A stretch of DNA of 64,000 nucleotides from Penicillium oxalicum (lineage: Eukaryota; Ascomycota; Eurotiomycetes; Eurotiales; Aspergillaceae), in assembly GCF_001723175.1 (NCBI RefSeq), contig NC_064656.1, forward strand, positions 1,736,001 to 1,800,000. Direction: 5' to 3'. The translations under genes were made by a program, and so were the position numbers. Under the pieces are notes generated by a model. It was not told the origin of the DNA. It made no database searches and saw only the letters and a list, made by a program, of their open reading frames with translations. Positions 1 to 13,376 of this stretch are shown in pieces (positions within the stretch are counted from its first letter, which is position 1; each line of letters starts with the position of its first letter).

Positions 1-557
1 TCAATTCAATACAAGTGACATCCATACTAAAGTGCTTAGTACCAAGTGCTACGAAAGTGAACTATTTTATATTTGTAATAGGAGAAATCCCACCACATGT
101 GACTGGACTGGTAAACGCTGATTGATGTGCAGGAATCTTGCTTGGGCCCAGCCCAGGTCGGGCAGCCATTTCGTTTTCATTGACAATTGTCAATGGCTTG
201 ATGTACTGTGGGTGTTGGAGGTTCCTCTTCTTATTTTCAGATGGCCAATCATAGTATTGTTATTTTGTATATTAAAAAAAAACAAAAAAAAAGAGGTGGA
301 GAGTTATGTGCGTGGACCTGTATGGAATTAAGAATGCGAGAGCGTGGATTACAATAGAGCAAAAACAAATAGCAAAAAAAAATAAGAACTGGAATACAAA
401 AGGTCAGACAAAAGAAAAAAAATAGTCATAATAAGAATAAGAAGAAGAATATGATAAAAAAATAACAAATCCATTTCCTGACGGGTATGCATACATGACA
501 CCTGATTCATACATTAAGTCTTTCTCTAATAACCTTTTGGAACTGATCACCTATCAA
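1..557. other. Gene-free left edge, 3' flank of rsc1
   Basis: No coding region is supported here. The stretch is AT-rich with long A runs (about 270-470) and pyrimidine tracts, as expected of the 3' untranslated region and terminator side of the leftward gene that ends at 558. A 69-codon open frame at 122-331 has no family resemblance and is treated as chance. Confidence 0.6.
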
Positions 558-3500
558 TCAATCCCCAAGGTACAATCCACTCTTCTTCAAACTGACATAT
601 CCTTCATCCTTTGTTTCCGCATTCATCTGGGAAATGCGTTTCTGGTTCTCAAGGTGCTTCTGGACTTCCAGCTGGCGTTTGAGCTCGTTTGCTTCGTGGA
701 CTAGATCTGCCCTGTCGCCGTACAGATCCTTGTACAATTGAGCCGTACCGGCAGCCATCTCGTCCGTCAGCCTCAAGAGGGCTCGTGGAAGAAGAGTTTC
801 GACCTGACGAGCCAGAGTGTCTTCTTCATCTGCGCGCTGGCGCTTGCGGCTTTCTTCTTGTTGGGCCTTTTCTTCGAGGAATTTGCGCTTGTACTCGGTA
901 ACTTTCTTTCGTCGCTCTTCTTTGGCGGCAAGATATTTGAGAGAGTGGCTGAGTTTGGTCTCGGCCGGGGGACCAAGTCCAGGGGCGGCGCGGAGAAGAA
1001 GAGGACATGACCTTGCTCATCACAGTGGAATTGAGAGCGAACCTCGGGTGGGATGGCATTGTTGGCCGCATCGTTGAGGTGGTAGACCTCAACTGGTCGG
1101 GGTGCGTTGGGGTTGTATACGGGGGCAGGCTGTGGTGGTGGAGGGAGCGGTGCTGGTTGAGGTGCTGAGACGGATTGCGTCCGGGCTGGAGGGAAGTTGT
1201 GGCCGCTGAAGTGGGCGGGTTGCTGGACTGCATATTGCGGTGCCGCAGGTGAGCCATGATAACCTGCAGCTGCAACGGGTGCTGGAGGCATAAAAGTGCT
1301 TGGACGCCGCTGATTTGGTCCTTGATACATTTGCGGGTTCATGGCAGGTTGGTAGGCCGGCTGGGCTGTCGGTACCGGCGAAGTCTGCATCACTGGAGCA
1401 GCAGGCACTGGAGTAGAAATCTGAGGAGGAACTCCAGGTCCAACGGAGCCCATCATGTTGGGAGTCGCCATGGGTTGTTGACTCATGGATGCACGAGGAG
1501 TGGCGGTGGACATAGCTTGAGGTGGAAGAGTTGGTGGTTGGGGAGGAGGTGAAGGGGTTGGCTCTGGAGGAGGGGATTCCTGGAAAAGAAAAAGGTGAAG
1601 AGTCAATGTTTGCTCCCTTTGGCTATCCACACAAGCTCACTGACGCGTGGAAGGAAGGGGTCTCATTAGAGGGAAGGTGTCGTTATCAACATTCAAAACG
1701 TACATTTTCATCGCGGGGCCGACGATGCACTGCACCCACCATGGGAGGCGCATTGTCGGCACCCCAAGTTGGCCGAGGCAAGTCGTCTGTTTCTTTGGCA
1801 TCACTCTTGAGCAAATGCTTGATCGGACTCGGAACCTTTCGGATCTTGCGTGGCACATCGAACAGATCCATCTCATAATCCTTCTCACGCACTTCATCCG
1901 GCAAGCAACTAGCCCACGTCTTGATCTTGTTGAGCTTGTGTTTCTCTTCGTTGTATCGTGCCTCACAGACATAGATCTCCTTGTCCGGGGGCAGGTCGCG
2001 AGGGCGGCCGCGACTGTACCGAGTGAAGAACATGACGAAACAACGATCCACAATCTCCTCGACCCGGTGATCACGATACTGACCGGTCTTGACCACTTCG
2101 TTGGGGTAAAAATGCTTCTCAAAATGGTGGACTGTCTGCTCGGGCCGGTAGTACCAGCAGGCATTGATCCATTTCTGGTCCTCGGAATCTTGCCACGTCC
2201 GATAGATCTGTGCGACAATCGGCTTGGACACATCATTGGGATTCTGGATGTGAACCCAGTCGCCAACCTTCCACAGCTCATTCCGGTACAAGATTCCATC
2301 CGGCAAGGGGAATCGACCGTCCTCCATCAGATACTCACTGTCAGGCTTCTTCTTCTCTTGCTCCGCCAGCTTGCGCGCCTCAATTTGGAGATCAACAGCG
2401 TCCTTGTAGATCTGCGACTCGGATTGGTTGTATGCCCGGGCATTGTTGAACATGAGGTCGAGATCCCGCATAAAGTGGTCGACCGAGTTGTACTTCTTGC
2501 GCTTGGCCTTGCGCTTGATGATGTCAATCGCGATGGGCTCTTTGATCTCCATGTAGTAGTCCGGGTACGACATCTTGTCGGGCAGCCGTTCAAAATGGGA
2601 GATTTTCAACTGGCCCCCGGGCCCCTTGAACTTGCGAATGCCCTTGAGGATAGTCTTGATCCGTGTCTCCATGGGCGTGTCCACACGGGGAGGGCGCCCG
2701 CGCTTCTTGCGAGACTCGGGCTCGTTCTTCTGATAGCCGCGCTTGAACCCCGGCTTCGGTCCTGGCTTCTTCTTCCGCCGCTCATCGTCCGAGTCATCCT
2801 CATCATCCTCATCATCTTCTTCGTCCTCGTCATCCTCCTCGGGGAGCGGGTCGGCTTCGGGAATCTCGCCAAGATCCGGCAGTTGAGCTTCCTCGGCAGT
2901 GAGGAGTCCCCTCTCAACCAGCTTCTTCAATTCCGCGACGATGACATCCTACATGCGCGGAGAGGTCAGCTCTGTATCGTTCTGTCTGCTCCACCCATTC
3001 CATTCTTCTGGATCACAGGTATTACCTTGATCACAAGTGCATCTTCATACGCTTGCGATTTGGGCCGATTGTAAGTCTGCGCATTGTGGGGAATCTGTCC
3101 AGTTCAATGCCGGTTAGTCAACCGAGTCGCGCCCGAGGGCAGTGGAGAACAGGGACTTGTTGCGCATACCAGAGCAAAATCGCGCACAAAGTTGGTGATG
3201 TGCTTGTATTCGCGCTTATTGATCCGGGCTTTGATGATACTGAGGGCCATGGGCTCCTTGATGATATCGTAATAATCAGGAACAATGCGCTTGTTTACAC
3301 TGCGGTGAAAGAGTCGGGAAGGGTCATGTCCACTAGAGTATGTACTGTCAGTCGATCGATCCTGTCGATAACTAGGCCCATCAGGCTGACCTGGGTTCTC
3401 AGTCACTTACTCGGGCTCGCGAAACTCATAAATGGCCATGAGCATGTCCCCCATTCCTTGCCATTGATCTTCCGTGACCGCGCCATCCTCCTCAATTGAT

Positions 3501-3562
3501 TTGACAGGCTCCTCCGGCTGAGGTGCAGAATTTTCGCGCTCAGGCGACCCTGCAGCACTCAT
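558..3562 (-). CDS. rsc1: RSC chromatin-remodelling subunit Rsc1/Rsc2 (two bromodomains + BAH), apparent frameshift
   Basis: Subunit of the nuclear RSC (SWI/SNF-class) remodelling complex that binds acetylated histone tails. The start is the ATG at 3562-3560. Introns: about 3330-3411; one after FVRDFAL near 3165 to about 3095; 2949-3027 or so; and 1580-1703 (GTACGT donor, CAG acceptor). The first bromodomain is split over exons 2-3 (PDYYDIIKEPMAL, then HNAQTYNRP). The second lies in the large exon (PDYYMEIKEPIAID, NNARAYN) and is followed by a BAH domain (VGDWVHIQNP ... PEQTVHHFEKHFYPNEV). An acidic stretch and a KKPGPKPG basic patch lie before bromodomain 2. The C-terminal third is Pro/Gln-rich, then a charged coiled coil (KEERRKKVTEYKRKF). 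The frame changes between APPLDLVP and AETKLSHSLKY near 967-985; one extra C in the C5 run (coding strand) would join them, so I read this as a sequence error. A Rsc1/Rsc2/Rsc4 or polybromo-type name is equally acceptable. Confidence 0.88.
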
Positions 3563-4969
3563 GATTGTGACAGGAACGCGTATAAGAGAGGCCTAGAAAT
3601 GCTATTGCGCAGATTCTAGTGTCTGATTGTGAGGCGTCGCGGGCATTTGGGGTCGGGAGGAGGTTTCAAAAGGATGGGTCCGGGGACCCGCGCGAGTTGT
3701 GCGGCCAGCTGAGTCAGCTGTATTATTTCAACTCATTACAGCTGTATTGTCAATTACCACCCTGCTTTGCCAGCAAGAATGGCGCTAAAATTGACTGTAC
3801 GAGGGTCTGCAGTGCACAAAGCAGACCAGCTTCACATGGACACATGAAATCATTTGCAAGGATCAGAGCAAATGTCTGGATTCCTCTTTGGTGTCTGGCA
3901 TTGAAATCTTGATACGCGGCTCCGAGGCGTGCGGGGTGAGGAGCATGTTCTCCGCACTGGCGCATTTGTTGATTTAAGGACCAGACCAGATTGACAGTCG
4001 TTCAGACACTGTTGATCTGAGAGATTATTGACATGAGTTAATTCATCTTGATTAAATGCTTTGCCAGCTAGGAATAAATGTGGACTGGCTTGAAATATCA
4101 ATGCCTATTTAGTTGGAGGTTCCATAGGTGTTTCCCAATCTCGCTGGCTAGCGGTGGGTTGAAAATTGGAGATGAAGGGATCTAAGAGCGATCGAAGCGG
4201 CGCATTTGTGTGGTACACGCCCCTTCTGAAATTCTAAGCGCTGATCTCCTATCTGTATGTCCTTTGCCGAATCTTCTTTTAGGTGCTGATTCATCATGTT
4301 CTGAGAATATCTGGATTCCCCCTGCTCCTAATTACGAGATAGGAAGTACAGATGAAGTCATATGTCGGGGTTGAAACTACTCCAACACGGATTTCCATAG
4401 ATTGCTCGCTTCAAGCTCGCTTGACCACAGACCAAAATCGTATCAACTGCCTAGTTTCTTGTGATTTTTCATGAGACTTACTTTAAGTCAAATCAACCGT
4501 CTGTTCATATTGTCCGTAGTCTGGGCGTCATTTCAACAGTGTCCTATCTCCAGTCCTATTGCACAGCATAGCCGTGAGTCGGTGCACATGGAACCCTCTA
4601 AGTGCCAGACCCTCGATTGCTTTCTTTTTGATGCACAGCTTGTTCCTCTCAGACTCCAATGGTATGCCTATCTCCAGGTCTAAGTGCAGTACTTGTTCCA
4701 TATATCACCAGACACTTCCAGGTTGCTGATCTTATCAGTACACTGAACTGCCTGTTCACATGGCCCTGCATAGCGCATGTGCTGCATAAGTTACAGTTAC
4801 CCACACTCGGGCGGCGTCATAACTTCTTCGTCCGCTGGCCATTTGTCAGACCCAACTCCTCGAGTCCCGTCAGAGCAACCTCGTTGATGCGTACATACAA
4901 CTCTATAGCACTATTCCAAGCTCTCGATTTCTATCGCCCTACATACTATCTGTATATCTTATTCTGAAC
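3563..4969. promoter_or_regulatory. Divergent intergenic region between rsc1 and otu1
   Basis: About 1.4 kb between two genes transcribed away from each other, so it must hold both promoters. Open frames in it (for example 4471-4683 and 4659-4967) are short, lack family resemblance and have no typical splice structure. Apart from a palindromic TGAGTCA site near 3710, I see no repeat, tRNA or coding signal. Confidence 0.5.
3706..3720. promoter_or_regulatory. 15-bp palindrome with TGAGTCA (AP-1/Gcn4-type site) upstream of rsc1
   Basis: CAGCTGAGTCAGCTG is a perfect inverted repeat around a central G. Its core, TGAGTCA (3710-3716), is the established binding sequence of Gcn4/CpcA and other bZIP factors. 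It lies about 150 bp upstream of the rsc1 start codon. The motif is seen directly; its use is inference, and a 7-bp core also occurs by chance. Confidence 0.35.
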
Positions 4970-5989
4970 ATGCGTCTCCGTGTGCGTGGCCCCACAGGCC
5001 AGTCCACCCTCACTTTGGACGACGCTGCGACCATACAAGACCTACGTGGACAGATCACTGAGAAGACAGGCATTGCCTCCTTCGATGTCAAATATGGATA
5101 TCCCGACCTGAAACCCTTGCACTTGCACACTTTTCAACCAGACCAGAAACTGTCCGAGTCAGGAGTCAATTTCAATGGAGAACAATTAATCATTGCGCCA
5201 CGAGAATCCTCATCTCCTGCGCAAGCGGCCGAGTCCATCGTGACTCGGCCCAGTGCCAGCTCGGCCTCACAGACCCAATCGTCACCAGCCAAATCAAACC
5301 CTTCCCGATCGCAAAAGGCAGAAAATTCAGCCGACGACCCTCCGGAGATTCCTTCGCCCGAGCATGGCGGCACATTTGTTCTACGAGTCATGCCCGACGA
5401 CAACTCGTGTTTGTTCCGCGCCGTCGGAGCCGCCGTCATGGGCGACATGGACACCATGGTGGAACTTCGATCTATAGTCGCTGGCTCGATTCAGTCCAAT
5501 CCGACAGAATACACGGCAGCCATTCTGGGCAAGAACCCCGACGAGTATTGCCAATGGATCCAGAATGAGGATTCCTGGGGAGGGGCTATCGAACTAAAGA
5601 TCCTCAGCGAGTACTTCAATATTGAAATCTGCTCCATCGACGTACAGACCCTCAACACTTTCCAATTCAATGAAGGCGCACCGACTCGCTGTATCGTGGT
5701 CTATTCGGGCATTCACTACGACGTTCTGGCCCTGTGCCCTTCTGGTCCACCTCATACGCGGGCGGATCTGTTCGCCCCCAACGACACCAAGATCTTCGAT
5801 GCCGCGGATCCGGTGGTTTTGGAAAAGGCAAAGGAGATGTGTCTGGTGTTGCAGAGTAAGCATTATTATACGGATACAGCGGGCTTTCAGGTGCGCTGCA
5901 ATACATGTGGAGGCACCTTTACAGGAGAGAAGGGCGCTGCCAAACATGCGGCAGAGACGGGGCATTATGATTTTGGCGAAGCGGCCTAG
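4970..5989 (+). CDS. otu1: Ubiquitin thioesterase OTU1 (YOD1 family)
   Basis: Single-exon gene of 339 residues; the ATG at 4970 starts a frame that fits the family from the first residue. Family members are cysteine proteases that trim ubiquitin chains on Cdc48/p97 clients, for example in ER-associated degradation. Residues 1-78 form a UBX-like fold used for Cdc48 binding (VRGPTG ... LIIAPRES). A low-complexity Ser/Pro linker covers about 80-130. The OTU domain follows, with the catalytic motif PDDNSCLFRAV (Asp144, Cys147) and the general-base His249 in YSGIHYDVL. The C-terminus has a C2H2 zinc finger (Cys310, Cys313, His326, His332), as in yeast Otu1. All key residues are present. It is divergent from rsc1 and faces cdc7 tail to tail with a 131-bp gap. 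Confidence 0.95.
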   Translation: MRLRVRGPTGQSTLTLDDAATIQDLRGQITEKTGIASFDVKYGYPDLKPLHLHTFQPDQKLSESGVNFNGEQLIIAPRESSSPAQAAESIVTRPSASSASQTQSSPAKSNPSRSQKAENSADDPPEIPSPEHGGTFVLRVMPDDNSCLFRAVGAAVMGDMDTMVELRSIVAGSIQSNPTEYTAAILGKNPDEYCQWIQNEDSWGGAIELKILSEYFNIEICSIDVQTLNTFQFNEGAPTRCIVVYSGIHYDVLALCPSGPPHTRADLFAPNDTKIFDAADPVVLEKAKEMCLVLQSKHYYTDTAGFQVRCNTCGGTFTGEKGAAKHAAETGHYDFGEAA

Positions 5990-6120
5990 TCGCATTTAAG
6001 ATGATCTGGGGCTGCGATGAAATTGTGAATGGAATGGGCACAGGGCTTGGCAGCCATAGTAAGAGAGCCATGAATTGTGGTATTAGTTGCATAAGACTTG
6101 CCCTCCCCCTCAGGGTTGCA

Positions 6121-7842
<1,722 letters not shown>

Positions 7843-8297
7843 GGCGAGTCGTGATAGGTTTTTGATAGGAAGAGCGATGATGTCAAGGAGGATCAAGTAA
7901 GAGAATGCAAAAATCAAGTATTGCGATGTTTGTCTGGTATCAGCCGAGAAGTTGTTGCGACCTGCAAGTCGTGCAGTGTAGGATATTGAGCGGAGGAGGA
8001 GGGTTTAGCGGGCAGCGCAAACAACACCAACCGAACCTCCGATGTTTTTCTCCGAAAGCGTCGCCGCAAACAACGACACGATCCATAGAAAAAAACACGC
8101 GCAAATGACAGTATTGGCGAGCGGTGAATTTGGGCGGTGAACACGTCTGGGCGTATGCAATCCCTGTAATAAGCAGTAACGCTGAAAGAAAAGTGTCCCA
8201 AAAGGGCAAAAGCCAAACACCCGCTTATCAACACCCGCCGATTCTGACGGCGGGTTCCCCTCCCCTCTTCCATCTTGTCCACACCACGCTGCCCACC
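7843..8297. promoter_or_regulatory. Bidirectional promoter of cdc7 and cnd1
   Basis: 455 bp separates the two divergent start codons. An ACGCG core (8097-8101), the centre of MBF/MCB sites that drive G1/S genes in yeasts, is present in the middle. No TATA box is obvious. That a replication kinase and a condensin subunit share one short control region suggests joint cell-cycle control; this is inference from layout. Confidence 0.45.
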
Positions 8298-11200
8298 ATG
8301 GAGGATAGAATACAGTTCGACATCAACGAATCGCTCAAGTACTACTTGAGTGATCCAGCATCTATCCCTACTCCCGATGCAGACCCAGAACTGTTGGACT
8401 GCGAGTCCGACCCAAATCAGCTATCAACAACGCTTGTGGACAGTGTTCTGAACCCGATCGTGGATGCGGTCGCCGAGAACCCAGAAGGACTCACGAGATC
8501 ATCATTCTTCGACTCACTACAATTTTTACTCAAGTGCGCTCCTGTCCCTTTCCAAGTCTCCCGTAGAGATTGCCTCCCGCCTGAACCCGATTCTGAACGT
8601 TTGAACCATTGCAGATACCCGAGCTTCCTTCCCGCAAAATCTCTCAGCAAAGTTCTCGACTTGATCGTTTCTGGACTGTCGGTCGAAGCCGAGATAATTC
8701 ACAGTGATCTCGAGTCCGATGAGCAAGATGCGATTCAACATCACAAGCAACTTTTGGAGATGTATGGGTTCTTGCTTCAGTGGGCTCTGTCTGCCGTGGA
8801 GGTGAAGGCAGCAGAGAAGCCCGCCGAGTCTGCACCTGTTCGCAGCCGCGGTCCCAAGTCCAAGTCCAAATCGACCAAAGATGGCCAGTGGGACTGGGTA
8901 CCGCAGATTCAGATCTCCATGGAGACCATGTGCAAGGTGATGAAGCTCAAGCTCGGTCGCATATTCCTAACAACTTCAGATCGCGACACTTTTATTACAT
9001 TGTTCACTCGCACGATTTACCTCATACTGGAGAGCGAGCAACGGGTGAAGAGCATGGTGATTCGCATGCACGCTTTCAAAGTCTTGTGTATCGCGGTCAA
9101 GCATCATGGTCATGCCTTTGGTGCGTGTCGCAGAGGATTCGGCTTCGTGTGGTGCATCGTCTGACATTCACATTAGGCGCGCAAACCTCCATTGTACAGA
9201 GTCTCACATACTTTGAGCATCTTTCTGAACCGATGGCCGAGTTCCTCCACATTCTCGCAGAGCAATACGATTATCCACAGCTTTCAGATGAGATTTTAAA
9301 GTATGGCAGCCCAGTTTTGGTCTCGGGAGATCGTCACGGTGGCTAACCTTTGAATAGGGAGTTGGGAAATAAAGAGTTCAACTCTAACGATACGCGAGGA
9401 CCAAAGTCCGTCTCTGCCTTCATCATCAAACTGTCCGAGCTCGCCCCGCGGTTGATCATCAAGCAAATGACCCTTCTCGCAAAACAGCTGGACAGTGAGG
9501 TAGGGACAAATTCTCCAAGCAGCTTTTCTCATTCAGTCGTGGACTTACATTTCTTTCAAGGCCTACACGCTCCGCTGCGCCGTCATTGAGGTCTGTGGAA
9601 ACCTAATCTCCGATTTGAGCCGGCAAGAAGAACCCAGCGAGAACTCCAAGACACAAATCAACGCATTCTTCGACGTACTGGAAGAGCGCTTCCTTGATAT
9701 CAACCCGTACTGCCGAAGCCGAGCAATTCAAGTCCTCATGCGGATCTGCGATTTGGAGCAGAAGTTCCCGAAACGCCGACAAGCCGCTGCGCAGCTGGCT
9801 GCGAGAAGTTTGGAGGACAAGAGTAGCAACGTTCGTCGAAATGCAATCAAGTTGCTGTCGAAATTGGTTGCAACACATCCCTTCAGCGTTATGCATGGTG
9901 GCCAACTCTCCCACAAGGAGTGGTCCGAGAGGTTGGATGGTGTCGACCAGGAGCTGAATTCTTTGCGCCCTGCAGAGACTCCTGGGTTTGACGGCGAGGC
10001 TACCCAAGTCGACCCTGAGCTCCTGGATGATGCTACTCAATTGCCTGATGAGTCCCCCTCCAAGGCACCGCGGATGTCAGAGGAGCAAAAGGCGGAGGCG
10101 ATGCGCAAAGCCGCTGAACAGGCTGCTACGTCCGAGTTGCTCACGCGGCTGCAATTGACGAGGAAATACTACAACGAGGCCATTCGGTTCATTGAGGTCC
10201 TGCACTCTGCATCGACTATCGTATCTCAGTTGTTGTCGTCACGAAACAAGAGTGAGGTCATCGAGGCCATGGACTTTTTCGTGATGCTTGACGCGTACAA
10301 GGTTGAAACAGCTCGCAGCGGAATTCGCCGCATGCTGCGACTCATCTGGACCAAGGGCAACAGTGACGAAGGCAAGGGTGTCCAAACTCACTTGATTGAT
10401 TGTTACAAGGGTCTCTTCTTCGACGCTCCGGATTCTTTCAGCCCGAACGATGCGGCCAATTACATTGCCCGTAACATGATCAGCTTGACTTTTGGGGCGA
10501 CTCCGGCCGAGCTGACCTGTCTCGAGCAACTTCTCAGCACCATGATGAAAGCTGGACATATCTCGGAGGCCGTCATTGCGAAGCTATGGCAGGTCTACAG
10601 TGTCACCAGGAAAGAAATCTCCAAGACTCAGCGCCGAGGCTCTATCATTGTTCTGGGTATGTTGGCGTTGGCAGATCCCGAGGTTGTTGTCAAGGAGATC
10701 GATGCGATGCTGCGCATTGGTCTTGGTTCTTTGGGGCGATCAGATCTTGTGCTCGCCAAATACACATGCATTGCCCTCCGACGCATGGTCCCCGGACGCC
10801 AGGCGAAGGCTAAGGATGTTGTGAGTGTGCCTAAGCTCGCCAATGATCACTCGGTTCTCGTCAGGCTGGCGGCGATTCTGGAGATCGTTTCGGAGAGCAA
10901 GGAATGGTATGGTGTGGCTGAGCAGGCAATCAGCGCCATCTACGCGTTGTCTAAGCACCCGGATGTTCTCTGCTCTGACATTCTCCGTCGCAAGACACGC
11001 TTCGTCTTCCAACCTCAGTCTGAACGCTCGTCCTCACCCCACTCCACAATCAACGGCGAAGACCAAAGGCATGGAACAATTGAGCCCAGTGAAGAATCAG
11101 CACCTAGATCGAAGCCCTCGTCGGCAGCTCTGTCGCAACTGTTGTACGTTGTAGGTCACATTGCGATCAAGCAGATCGTGCACCTGGAGTTGTGTGAGCT

Positions 11201-12285
11201 GGACTTTAAGCGACGCAAGGCTGAGCAAGAAAAGACTAAGACCGCTGAGGCTACCGCGGCCAAAGATGGTGATGCCGAGGCCGATGAGCTTGATCTCATT
11301 GGAGGAACCACCGAGGATGACTTTCAGGACGCAATGGCTCACATCCGAGAGCGAGAACTTCTGTATGGGGAGAACTCCCTGTTGGCCAAGTTTGGCCCGC
11401 TCGTTGAGGAAATTTGCGCAAACAACAATGCCTACCCCGACTGTGACCTCCAAGCGTCCGCAACGCTCTGCATGGCGAAGCTCATGTGCGTGTCGTCCGA
11501 ATATTGTGAGAAGAACCTACCACTTCTGATCACCATCATGGAGCGTTCGGAAGACCCAATTGTCCGCAGCAATGCTGTCATCGCTCTCGGCGATATGGCT
11601 GTCTCCTTCAATCACTTGATTGATGAGAACACAGACTTTTTGTATCGTCGTCTGAATGACGACGATGCTTCCGTGAAGCGCACGTGTCTCATGACATTGA
11701 CATTCCTTATTCTTGCTGGTCAAGTCAAGGTCAAGGGTCAGCTCGGGGAGATGGCCAAGTGCTTAGAAGACGAGGACAAGAAGATTGCCGACCTGGCTCG
11801 CATGTTCTTCACTGAGCTGGCCACCAAGGACAATGCCGTGTACAATCACTTTGTCGACATGTTCAGTCTGCTTAGTGCGGAACGGAATTTGGAAGAGGCG
11901 TCCTTGCGTCGGATTGTCAAGTTCCTCATCGGATTTGTTGAAAAGGTACGCTCTCACTGTCATGCATTCCCTTTTTCTTTATTTTTTCTCCTATTCTCTT
12001 TTGAGTTCCCTCATGTGGGTACAATGTGCTCACCCCTCATTTGCTTTCTAGGAAAAACACGCTCGTCAACTCTCCGAAAAACTCGCCGCTCGTCTGCCCC
12101 GTTGCGAGACGGAGCGTCAATGGAACGACGTCGCATATGCTTTGTCTTTGCTCCCGCATAAGAACGAGGAGATCGCCAAGGTTGTTGCTGCGGGTTTCAA
12201 TAAGGTCACTACAAACTCCAATTCTGCTACCAGTGCCCCTTCAAGTACGCCGGCAAGCACAGCACCGGTCAGTGCGTCAGCATAG
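8298..12285 (+). CDS. cnd1: Condensin complex subunit 1 (Cnd1/Ycs4, HEAT repeat)
   Basis: Non-SMC HEAT-repeat subunit (CAP-D2/Ycs4/Cnd1) of condensin I, which compacts mitotic chromosomes. The ATG at 8298 begins MEDRIQFDINESLKYYL, the usual fungal N-terminus. Five exons join in frame: introns 9121-9176, 9301-9357, 9500-9560 and 11946-12051, all GT-AG, giving 1,235 residues, close to yeast Ycs4. The N-terminal domain runs to about residue 330. Armadillo/HEAT helices follow, including DINPYCRSRAIQVLMRICD and the conserved C-terminal block DPIVRSNAVIALGDMAVSFN. An acidic segment (DELDLIGGTTEDDFQDA) lies in the second half. The last exon (EKHARQLSEKLAARLPRC ...) ends in a Ser/Thr/Ala-rich tail. 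All splice phases close without indels. Confidence 0.95.
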
Positions 12286-13376
12286 AGTTGAGTCTGATTG
12301 AAACGTTGGTGGGTGTCACGACTTGATGCGGCGGAGTGAGCATGGACGCTGGTCTTTTTTTTGCGTCTTTTTTTTCCACTCCTTTTCTTTTTCTTCTCAT
12401 TCTCTCGTTTGCTATTTGTATATCCTTGCATTTTGGGAATTCTTTTCATGTTCATTTTTATTTTTGTTTTCCCGTTTCTTTTTCTGGGGGTTGGGGAAGG
12501 GGGCTTCTTGAGGGAGGTGTTGGCAACTGGTTCAAGCTGTCCAGGCTGGTTTGAGAGTCTTTTGTTTTTCGTTTTTATTTTGTTTTCCCTTCAGGACCAG
12601 TATCTTGCCCTTTGGGTGATGCGTGACGGCAATTCAATGTTACCAGAAACCTTCGGATCCTTGGGTCGAGGTGATCGTCTGAACTCGATGCTACGCTCTT
12701 CATTGCTTTGGGCATAAACCTGGGATTGCGCGCCGCCGAATACCGGGGCCGAAAGAAGAGAAACCTCCACATCTATGTAATGACTCATGGCTTCCTTTAA
12801 TATGTATTCTAAAATATTTGAAACAGGAAAGGACATACACTCTCGCATGCAAGAAGACGGAGAGAGGACCACAGTGATGGTGGGATGGCGCAAACAACAG
12901 AAAAGCGAGTAACAAGTCCAATCGCCCCAGGCGCAAAGACTCTTTCTTTCGGTCTCTCTCTCTCTCATCGATAGTAAACAGACACACAAGTAGAATGGTT
13001 GGGCTCAAAAGGGAAACCACAACTAAACTGGAAAGTGCAAAGAAAAGAAAAACATCAAGAGGGGCGAGGGAATTGACAAGAAACGTCTACGACGCCAGTG
13101 ATTCCTCTTCCCCTTGAACAAGGAAGGCAAGGTAAATCAGTGGACGCATGCCAGATACGCCCAACGTAGTGAGGAGGTCGACCCGGACTGTGGCTTGAGT
13201 CGGAATAAATGGATGTTTCCACAGGAGACAGGGAAGAGGGAAAGCACGGAGAAACGGAGTTGGAAAAGGGGGAAGTCGCGAATGTTGCTGGACTTGGTAC
13301 CTTCGCAGCGTGAGGCCTCATAGATATCTATGCACAACGCAGCCCGGGTTCTCCGTAGTTGTGAGACGAAGAATTT
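12286..13376. other. Intergenic, 3' ends of cnd1 and the OSBP gene
   Basis: About 1.1 kb between two convergent genes. The first 350 bases are strongly pyrimidine-rich (T and C runs at 12355-12600), typical of fungal 3' untranslated regions. Open frames across 12591-13020 are low-complexity and unsupported. Nothing else recognised. Confidence 0.5.

Noticed and set aside
122..331. Short frame at the left edge
   Set aside because: 69 codons, ends in Lys-rich codons made by an A run, no homology pattern.
1647..3074. 475-codon open frame on the plus strand, antisense to rsc1
   Set aside because: It mirrors the rsc1 bromodomain/BAH exon; its length follows from the codon bias of the real gene, and its sequence has no family character.
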